Shown one piece after another: positions 58,413-64,000 of a DNA stretch of 64,000 bases. A model generated the notes under the pieces. The model searched no databases. It had not been told where the DNA came from and saw only the letters and a program-made list of their open reading frames with translations. The position numbers were made by a program, and so were the translations under genes. The DNA comes from Erysipelotrichaceae bacterium (GTDB taxonomy: Bacteria > Bacillota_I > Bacilli_A > Erysipelotrichales > Erysipelotrichaceae), in NCBI GenBank assembly GCA_024684175.1, contig JAIKXJ010000054.1:1-64000 (forward strand). The letters run 5' to 3'. Every line of letters begins with the position of its first letter. The stretch's first letter is position 1.

Positions 58413-60526
58413 CAGACAAGTTCCTCCTTTGAAAGCTGTGAATAAGCGATCTGACGGTAGACTTCGCAGTCCTTCAGCAGATCCGCATGTTTCCCTTCGC
58501 CGACGATCTTGCCTTCATCGAGGACGATGATCTTGTCGGCGTTCTTGATCGTCGAGATCCTCTGCGCGACGATGAAGACCGTCGCCTTGGTCTTTTCGAT
58601 CAGTTCGTTCAAAGCGGCACGCAGTTTCTTATCGGTCGCATAATCCAGTGCGGAGAAACAGTCATCGAAGATGTAGATGTTTCTCTGCTTTGCCAGAGCA
58701 CGGGCGATCGAAAGACGCTGCTTCTGACCGCCGGAGACGTTGGTACCGCCCTGGGTGATGGGCGAAGAAAGACCTTCTTCTTTCTCACGAACGATGCTTT
58801 CCGACTGTGAGATGCGGACAGCTTCCGCCATCTCTTGTTCGGAAACATCTCTGCCGAATTCGATATTGGAACGGATGTCACCGGTAAACAAGACCGCCTT
58901 TTGTGTTGCCAGACCGATCTTTTCATGAAGCTGCTTCTGCGACAGGTCACGTAAGTCGATGCCGCAGTATGTGATCTTGCCTTCCGAAACATCGAAAAGA
59001 CGCGGGATCAGCTTGACGACCGTCGATTTGCCCGAACCGGTCGAACCGATGAAAGCGACCGTCTCTCCCGGCTCTGCCGAAAAACTGACATCCTCCAGGA
59101 CCGATTCCTCCGCTCCCGGATAACGGAAGCTGACATGTTCGAAACAAAGCGGACCGTTTTCTTCCGGCAGTTTCACCGGCTCTTTCGGATCGTTGATCGT
59201 ATTGACCGTGTTGAGCACTTCTTCGATACGCTTCACCGAGACCAGCGAACGCGGGATCATGAAGAAAGTCACCGTGACGAACATAAACGACATGACGACG
59301 TGCATCGCATATTGGGTGAACGCCATCATCTCGCCGATGCTCATGGCATCGATATCGATCTGCTTGGCGGCAAACCAGGTGATCGATACCGTCAGGGCGT
59401 TCATGACGAAGGTGATGACCGGTCCCATGATGTTCATGAGGTTGGAAACGAAACGGTCGGTCTTGCGGAACGTCGAGTTGATATCGTCGAACTTCTCTTC
59501 TTCGGTCTTTTCCGAATTGAATGCCCGTATCACCAGCATGCCGTCAAGGAACTCGCGCATGATCGAATTGAGACGGTCGGTGAGCTTCTGGATGACTTCG
59601 AATTTCGGAACGGCGAATAGCGCCAGGACGACCATCGCACAGACGATGACGCCGATCGCCACGACCAGTAACCAGGAAATGTTGGGATAGCGCATGACTT
59701 TGATGACGGCCGTGATGCCCATGATCGGTGACATCAGCATCATCCGCATCATCATCTGTATCAGCTGCTGTATCTTGGTGATATCGTTGCCCGTACGCGT
59801 GATCAAAGAAGATGTCGAGAATCTTGAAAACTCGCTGGAGGAGAAAGACTCGACCTTTTCAAAGACGTCCTTGCGCATCGTGGCAGCGATCTTCGACGAA
59901 GTCCTGGTCGCCAGATAAGTCGACAGGATCTGCACGGCGACGCCGATCGCTGCGATGCCCAGCATCTTGAGCCCCGTCATCAATATGAAACCGTTCTGTA
60001 TCTTTTCGCCGGAAAGACCGACATTTTCATACAGATCCCGGATATAAAGACGGGCCATCGACGCATAATTGTCCTCAAGCCCCTTCAGACTTTCTCCGAT
60101 GCGGGTTTTCGCATCTGCAGCATGCACATCGATGCCCTGCTGCTTTGCCATATAGGAATAGACCAGCGGCAATAATAACCGTCCGTCATTTTCCGTATCT
60201 TCATTCGTTTTGAAATAGACGTCCTTTTCAAGACGGACATCCTGGTCTTCCACTAAGACGGTCGATCCTGCTTCAATGAGCCGGTAATCCGAAAGGATCG
60301 CCTTCTGGTCGGCTTCTTCAGCAAATATGAGGATGCTGTCCATATCTTCCTTCGTCACCGCTTTGGGAGAAGGATCGATGATGCCCCCGTACTGTATGCC
60401 GTTGGTGACGATGCCCGACATGTAATCGGGAAGCGTCAGTTCGGTCTGGACCTGCATGAACGTCAAGGCGATGACTGCCAGTACCGTCAGTATATACGGC
60501 TTCAGATATCTAAAGATCAGTTTCAT
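58412..60526 (-). CDS. ABC exporter half-transporter with large extracellular insert, degenerate partner (pair 3)
   Basis: 704 residues. Between membrane helices 1 and 2 (about residues 40-178) lies an insert of roughly 135 residues rich in Asp, Glu and Lys, probably outside the cell. The NBD has Walker A GSTGSGKST, signature VSGGQKQ and Walker B IYIFDDCFSALD with Asp for the catalytic Glu. Exporters with such an outer domain occur in Firmicutes drug and antimicrobial resistance systems. It overlaps the MarR gene by 17 nt, so MarR, this protein and its partner form one operon. Confidence 0.88.
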   Translation of the reverse strand: MKLIFRYLKPYILTVLAVIALTFMQVQTELTLPDYMSGIVTNGIQYGGIIDPSPKAVTKEDMDSILIFAEEADQKAILSDYRLIEAGSTVLVEDQDVRLEKDVYFKTNEDTENDGRLLLPLVYSYMAKQQGIDVHAADAKTRIGESLKGLEDNYASMARLYIRDLYENVGLSGEKIQNGFILMTGLKMLGIAAIGVAVQILSTYLATRTSSKIAATMRKDVFEKVESFSSSEFSRFSTSSLITRTGNDITKIQQLIQMMMRMMLMSPIMGITAVIKVMRYPNISWLLVVAIGVIVCAMVVLALFAVPKFEVIQKLTDRLNSIMREFLDGMLVIRAFNSEKTEEEKFDDINSTFRKTDRFVSNLMNIMGPVITFVMNALTVSITWFAAKQIDIDAMSIGEMMAFTQYAMHVVMSFMFVTVTFFMIPRSLVSVKRIEEVLNTVNTINDPKEPVKLPEENGPLCFEHVSFRYPGAEESVLEDVSFSAEPGETVAFIGSTGSGKSTVVKLIPRLFDVSEGKITYCGIDLRDLSQKQLHEKIGLATQKAVLFTGDIRSNIEFGRDVSEQEMAEAVRISQSESIVREKEEGLSSPITQGGTNVSGGQKQRLSIARALAKQRNIYIFDDCFSALDYATDKKLRAALNELIEKTKATVFIVAQRISTIKNADKIIVLDEGKIVGEGKHADLLKDCEVYRQIAYSQLSKEELV

Positions 60527-60956
60527 TTTCGCCCTCCATGATATTCTCGCAGATCTTCCCGCTCACCCGAAAGAACACATCAAGTTCCTCTTTCGGTATG
60601 CCGGCAATGATCTTCTGATCGTAGTTTCTTGCTTTCTCTTCCATCAGGCGGGCAAACGACTTCGTCTTTTCGGAAAGCTTCAGATATTTTTTGCGCCGGT
60701 CGGTTTTTCCCGGTTCCCGGCGTATGAGGTCTTTGTTTTCCAAAGCATCGAGATTTGCCGTGATGGATGCCTTTTTCAGATGGATCTCATCCTCCAGATC
60801 TTTCTGGCAGACGTCTTTGTCTTCGTTCTTGAGAAGATAGATCAGGATCTGAAACTGTGTCAGGTTCAAAGCCTTCCTATCGATCTGTTTTCCGTAAGCA
60901 TGACAGCGTATGCAGCGATCCAGATGTGAGATCGTTTTGATCACACTTCTGTTCAT
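60510..60956 (-). CDS. MarR family regulator of exporter pair 3
   Basis: 148 residues. The winged helix is about 28-95: LTQFQILIYLL, VCQKDLEDEIHLKKASITANL as the recognition region, and the wing EPGKTDRRKKYLKLSEK. Long N- and C-terminal helices form the dimer. TAAGGAG precedes the ATG. It is the first gene of the exporter operon, and a 16-bp inverted repeat covers the start region of its promoter, so it is likely a ligand-released self-repressor. Confidence 0.92.
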   Translation of the reverse strand: MNRSVIKTISHLDRCIRCHAYGKQIDRKALNLTQFQILIYLLKNEDKDVCQKDLEDEIHLKKASITANLDALENKDLIRREPGKTDRRKKYLKLSEKTKSFARLMEEKARNYDQKIIAGIPKEELDVFFRVSGKICENIMEGENETDL

Positions 60957-60977
60957 GGCTCTCCTTATAAAAAATAA

Positions 60978-60993
60978 TTAGTTCGAAAACTAA
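60978..60993. promoter_or_regulatory. MarR operator
   Basis: TTAGTT (60978-60983) and AACTAA (60988-60993) around CGAA form a 16-bp inverted repeat, just downstream of the -10 and upstream of the MarR ATG. Confidence 0.65.
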
Positions 60994-61000
60994 CTATTTC

Positions 61001-61006
61001 ATTATA
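61001..61006 (-). promoter_or_regulatory. -10 of the MarR-ABC operon
   Basis: TATAAT on the minus strand, 7 bp upstream of the operator. The -35 is weak. Confidence 0.5.
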
Positions 61007-61029
61007 TATCAATTTATGACAGATAAATA

Positions 61030-61872
61030 CTATTTCGTTTCCGCCAGAAGGATGGCGATGAAGACCAGCACGCAGCCGAAGATCTCCTTGAACGACATAA
61101 CCTGATGAAGGATCAGCCAGCCGAAGAGCGCACCGAAGACCGATTCAAAACTCATCAATAAAGATGCGAGCGAAGACTCAAGGTCTCTCTGGTAGCGGAT
61201 CTGAATGAGCTGTGAGATCAGACCGCCGATAAAGACGATATAAAAGATCGCCGGGATCATCTTCGTGAAGGAAGAGACTTCCGGCCGTTCATAGATCAGG
61301 GAGACGGCCAGGGCAAACAAAGCGACGGCGCTCTGCGATACGAAAGTCAGAGCGACGGGATCACATTTCTGTACGTAACGGTCGATCACGATGATCTGTC
61401 CGGCAAACAGGATCGAACCAAGCAACAGAAACAGATCGCCGATTTTGATCCCGGAGACTGAATTCATGCATAAGAAATAAAGACCCGCGACCGCTAGGAT
61501 ACAGGAATACCAGATGCTTCGCTTGACCTTGCGGCCGAAGAAGATCTCGATGAGCGGGACGAAGATGATATATAACGCCGTGATGAAACTTGCCTTGGAA
61601 ACGGTCGAATACATGATGCCCAGCTGCTGAAGCAGACAGCCGCCGAAGGCGAAGGCACCCATCAGGATACCGCCGATCAAAATATCCCTGTCGATCCTGT
61701 CTTTTCTTGCCGCCAGCAAAGGCAGCAGAAAAAATCCGCCGGCGCCTTTGAAAAAGACGGTCGTGAACGGACCCAGGCCGGAAGCGGAGATGCTTTGAAC
61801 GGTATAAGACAAGCCCCAGAACAAAGTCGCCAGCAGCAGCATGAACGAGGCAAAGAGTTTCTTGTTGTTCAT
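61030..61872 (-). CDS. EamA family transporter
   Basis: 280 residues and ten membrane helices in two EamA repeats (ATLFWGLSYTVQSIS at the start; FESVFGALFGWLILHQVMS in the second repeat). These proteins export or import small metabolites. The ATG at 61872 was chosen: it lies 6 nt after a TACAAT box, has no ribosome site, and a longer TTG start would lie upstream of the transcription start. A single leaderless gene. Confidence 0.82.
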   Translation of the reverse strand: MNNKKLFASFMLLLATLFWGLSYTVQSISASGLGPFTTVFFKGAGGFFLLPLLAARKDRIDRDILIGGILMGAFAFGGCLLQQLGIMYSTVSKASFITALYIIFVPLIEIFFGRKVKRSIWYSCILAVAGLYFLCMNSVSGIKIGDLFLLLGSILFAGQIIVIDRYVQKCDPVALTFVSQSAVALFALAVSLIYERPEVSSFTKMIPAIFYIVFIGGLISQLIQIRYQRDLESSLASLLMSFESVFGALFGWLILHQVMSFKEIFGCVLVFIAILLAETK

Positions 61873-61878
61873 GACTTT

Positions 61879-61884
61879 ATTGTA
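61879..61884 (-). promoter_or_regulatory. -10 at a leaderless start (EamA)
   Basis: TACAAT on the minus strand, 6 nt before the ATG. There is no Shine-Dalgarno sequence and the -35 is weak. Confidence 0.5.
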
Positions 61885-61894
61885 TCCGTTGGTC

Positions 61895-61920
61895 AAAAGA
61901 AAAGACAGCCTCAGCTGTCT
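61895..61920 (-). terminator. Terminator of the GlsB gene
   Basis: AGACAGC (61903-61909) and GCTGTCT (61914-61920) with a CTCA loop and a T-rich minus-strand tail. Confidence 0.7.
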
Positions 61921-61923
61921 GTC

Positions 61924-62160
61924 CTATTTCCTCAATGCGCGGTAGATCGCGATCACGATGCAGGCACCGACGATCGAAACGATCGCTTCGGAAATGATCG
62001 AATTACTGGAGAAGCCGATCAGACCGAAGGCAAACGAACCGACGAAACCGCCGACGAGTCCCAAGATCACATATAGATACCAAGGACCCGCAAGCTTCAT
62101 CAGATTCGCGGCAACATATCCGAATGCTGCACTGAGCAGTAAAGAGATCAGTAATCCCAT
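61924..62160 (-). CDS. GlsB/YeaQ/YmgE family membrane protein
   Basis: 78 residues and three membrane helices with Gly-rich turns (GLVGGFVGSFAFGLIG). It belongs to the transglycosylase-associated (GlsB/YmgE) family of small stress-linked membrane proteins. AAGGAGG precedes the ATG. It has its own extended -10 promoter inside the gap after the upstream gene. Confidence 0.85.
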   Translation of the reverse strand: MGLLISLLLSAAFGYVAANLMKLAGPWYLYVILGLVGGFVGSFAFGLIGFSSNSIISEAIVSIVGACIVIAIYRALRK

Positions 62161-62190
62161 AAGTCATCCTCCTTTTTCAAATATAAATTG

Positions 62191-62199
62191 ATTATAGCA
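62191..62199 (-). promoter_or_regulatory. Extended -10 promoter of the GlsB gene
   Basis: TATAAT (62191-62196) with TG one base upstream on the minus strand, about 30 nt before the ATG. Confidence 0.6.
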
Positions 62200-62215
62200 C
62201 CAATCGTTTCCAAGG

Positions 62216-63055
62216 TCACAAATCTGCATGAGCGCCTAAAAACGTGAAGAACGTCAAAGCCGCACTCAAAAGATTGGCCAGAAAGACATAAAAGATCAGT
62301 TTGCCCTTCTTTTCCTTGCGCAGCAGCGCGATATATAAGATCATCTCCAATACGATGACAGTCAGTTCGCCGATCGGGAAAAGTACCATCCACACCAGCA
62401 TGCCGCCGAAATAGTCTCCCAGCATCAGGAAGACGTTGAGCAGGATCTGGGTGATCAGATTGACGGCCAGGATGCTCAGGATGTGCTTCTTACTGCGATA
62501 GCCGAACAGATATGCCAGAGCCAGCTCAACAGCTACCGTCGCCAAAGCTCTCAATAAGGTCTTGAGCAGTGTGTTCCCCAGATGTGATTCCTCTTCGATC
62601 AGCAGTTTCCCGTCCCTGATCCTTGCGTGAAAGTAGGAATCGAAAGCTTCCCGCTCACAGATGTCCGAAAGATAAAGACGGTCTTCCTTCAAAGAATATA
62701 CGGCGACCTTGAAACTGTCCGGCGGGTAATAGGTCCAGGAAAAGGTCCCTTTTCCTTCCATTTCCTCTGACATATTTCCAAGGAAACAATAACCGTCACG
62801 GTCTTCATAAGCAGCGAAAGACGCGAATGCCTTATCCTTATCGGAGACTGCTTCTTTCACTTCGGACGCCTCGGTCTTCCGCCAGGGTCCGTAGACCTCC
62901 CGGTCGGAAAACAAAGTCACAAAATAAGGACCTTCCGGCACATCATCGAGATACACGGTCACCGAAGGCTTCGGACCGACATCCGCATGGACATCGCAAA
63001 GAAACGACGAAGCCATCAGAAACGAAACGAGGAATATCAGAAAGATCTTTTTCAT
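62216..63055 (-). CDS. Secreted-domain membrane protein, unknown
   Basis: 279 residues. A signal peptide (MKKIFLIFLVSFLMASSFLC) ends near HADVGPKPSVTVYLD, an opening seen in several uncharacterised Firmicutes membrane proteins. An outer domain (about 24-160) of acidic beta type follows, then four membrane helices (about 165-275). There is no catalytic motif. It lies 1 nt after the DUF1146 gene in one operon with it and nagA. The function is unknown. Confidence 0.6.
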   Translation of the reverse strand: MKKIFLIFLVSFLMASSFLCDVHADVGPKPSVTVYLDDVPEGPYFVTLFSDREVYGPWRKTEASEVKEAVSDKDKAFASFAAYEDRDGYCFLGNMSEEMEGKGTFSWTYYPPDSFKVAVYSLKEDRLYLSDICEREAFDSYFHARIRDGKLLIEEESHLGNTLLKTLLRALATVAVELALAYLFGYRSKKHILSILAVNLITQILLNVFLMLGDYFGGMLVWMVLFPIGELTVIVLEMILYIALLRKEKKGKLIFYVFLANLLSAALTFFTFLGAHADL

Positions 63056-63056
63056 A

Positions 63057-63263
63057 TCAGCCTCGGTAGAAACGGTACATCAGAGCGATCATGAAGTTTC
63101 CCATCAGATAGCTCAAGGCACAGCAGATCACGAAATACAGGACTTGCGCCTGTACGACCCTCCCCTGTTTGACGAAACGGTTGAAATCGAAAGCGCTCAT
63201 GCCGAACAACACCAGAAGAAAACAGAAGAAGTAGATGCCGACCCGTAAGTAAAATTCAAACAT
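63057..63263 (-). CDS. DUF1146 (YwzB-like) membrane protein
   Basis: 68 residues and two membrane helices. SAFDFNRFVKQGRVVQAQVLYF and LSYLMGNFMI match the small DUF1146/YwzB family of Firmicutes, usually near atp or murA genes; function unknown. It overlaps the nagA stop by 8 nt, so it is coupled to nagA here. Confidence 0.75.
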   Translation of the reverse strand: MFEFYLRVGIYFFCFLLVLFGMSAFDFNRFVKQGRVVQAQVLYFVICCALSYLMGNFMIALMYRFYRG

Positions 63264-64000
63264 GCAAGAACTCTCCTTTCAGACAGACGTCTTTGATATT
63301 CAGATCCTCATTCATGATGAGCAGATCGGCATACTTACCTTTTTCGATGCTGCCGAAGCGTTTCGACAGTCCGTAGAAGACAAAAGGATTGTAGCTGGAA
63401 TACGCCAGCAGATCGGTGTATTTCGCCCCGAGCCGGTATAAGACCTTCATCTCATCGTTGATCGAAACGACGCTGCCGGCAAAATGACCGTCATAGGAGA
63501 TGAACGTCGTCCCCTTCTTCGTACAAGGCTTCGACAGGAACATGTAGTCGCCGTCCGGCAGGCCCCGGGCGATCGAAGAATCCGATACCAGCATGATCTT
63601 CTCCCTGTCGATATTATGCAAAACGAGCCGCAAGACGTTTTCTTTGACATGATTGCCGTCGGCGATCAGTTCGATCTGCCACTTGTTCATGAATGCACAG
63701 TTGACCAAAGTGATATCGCGGTGATGAAGCCCCCGCATCGCGTTGAACAGATGCGTGAAACCGTCGACATTCTCATCGAGGTCCTCCAGGACGGCAGCGG
63801 AATGGCCGCACATGACCTTGACCCCCTTCTCCTTCAGCAGGACGCCCGCTTCTTTTGCCCCGTCGAGTTCATAAGCGACCGTCATCTGCCGGATCTTTGA
63901 GGAAGCATTCAGGAAAGAACGCAGAGTTTCAAGATCGACCTTCCGGAATTTTGCGGGATCGCCGACGCCGAGATGTTCAGGGGAAAGGAAAGGTCCTTCC
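63256..64000 (-). CDS. nagA: N-acetylglucosamine-6-phosphate deacetylase, C-terminal part (cut by window edge)
   Basis: About 248 codons in frame from 63999 down; the start lies beyond 64000. Blocks in order: EGPFLSPEHLGVG (metal Glu), VKVMCGHSAAV (His), FTHLFNAMRGLHHRD (metal His and substrate loop), and MLVSDSSIARGLPDGDY with the catalytic Asp position. It removes acetate from GlcNAc-6-phosphate to give glucosamine-6-phosphate in amino sugar use and cell wall recycling. It leads into the DUF1146 and membrane protein genes by short overlaps. Confidence 0.9.
   Translation of the reverse strand, partial: EGPFLSPEHLGVGDPAKFRKVDLETLRSFLNASSKIRQMTVAYELDGAKEAGVLLKEKGVKVMCGHSAAVLEDLDENVDGFTHLFNAMRGLHHRDITLVNCAFMNKWQIELIADGNHVKENVLRLVLHNIDREKIMLVSDSSIARGLPDGDYMFLSKPCTKKGTTFISYDGHFAGSVVSINDEMKVLYRLGAKYTDLLAYSSYNPFVFYGLSKRFGSIEKGKYADLLIMNEDLNIKDVCLKGEFLHV

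Noticed and set aside
62161..62215. Gap before the GlsB gene as a possible small RNA
   Set aside because: It is fully explained by an extended -10 promoter and ribosome site.

Overview
The window looks like a Bacillota (Firmicutes) chromosome of moderate GC content. The gene set suggests the class Erysipelotrichia, but that is inference: heterodimeric ABC exporters, a BmpA/Nup-type nucleoside importer, QueT, DUF1146, an XpaC-like protein, PadR with DUF1700/DUF4097, and AGGAG-type ribosome binding sites. About four fifths of the genes lie on the minus strand. There are two tRNA genes (Arg-TCT and Pro-CGG), no rRNA and no CRISPR array.

Layout. 1-412 is the right edge of an integrated element: the start of a tyrosine integrase gene, two 10-bp direct repeats and the 3' end of tRNA-Arg; the rest of the element lies outside the window. 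497-13994 is mostly metabolic: an M20 peptidase with an esterase, an operon of a degenerate methionyl-tRNA-synthetase-like protein with MtnA and a HEYGH membrane protein, glnA, a GH42/hydrolase/MFS glycoside operon, and a flavodoxin/CAT-like pair. 14069-25919 is a nucleoside uptake and salvage region: the Bmp-ATPase-permease-permease importer, a YczE-like membrane protein, three tandem nucleoside phosphorylase paralogues, an MTA/SAH-type deaminase, a nitrilase-fold hydrolase, a divergent nucleoside hydrolase and cytidine deaminase. 25940-36954 carries a fucose-isomerase-like protein, pyruvate kinase, an XpaC-like protein, patatin, tRNA-Pro, ABC exporter pair 1, a DUF937 protein, lipid kinase, Nudix and GtrA.

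37016-41280 is arginine catabolism: arcA-arcB-arcC faces an archaeal-type (TIGR00300-like) ornithine cyclodeaminase candidate. 41344-46630 carries QueT, an SLC45-like MFS protein, glutamate dehydrogenase, cyclophilin and an aldo/keto reductase. 46632-51489 is an FbpABC-type importer with a DUF624 protein and a clear CcpA cre site. 51629-60956 is dominated by exporter pairs 2 and 3 with PadR and MarR regulators and recognisable operators. 61030-64000 holds EamA, GlsB, membrane proteins, DUF1146 and the 3' part of nagA.

How the genes work together. The nucleoside genes can import nucleosides, deaminate them and split them by phosphorolysis or hydrolysis. MtnA at the left could take methylthioribose-1-phosphate if one of the phosphorylases acts on methylthioinosine (speculative). 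ArcABC makes ATP from arginine, and the cyclodeaminase candidate would turn the released ornithine into proline; GlnA and GdhA could handle ammonia.

The most unusual signals are: (1) five genes whose ATG sits exactly 6 nt after a -10 element with no ribosome binding site (leaderless mRNAs), plus one near match; (2) a MetRS-like protein in which KMSKS is replaced by KASSS; (3) three diverged nucleoside phosphorylase paralogues in one operon; (4) the ornithine cyclodeaminase candidate beside arcABC.
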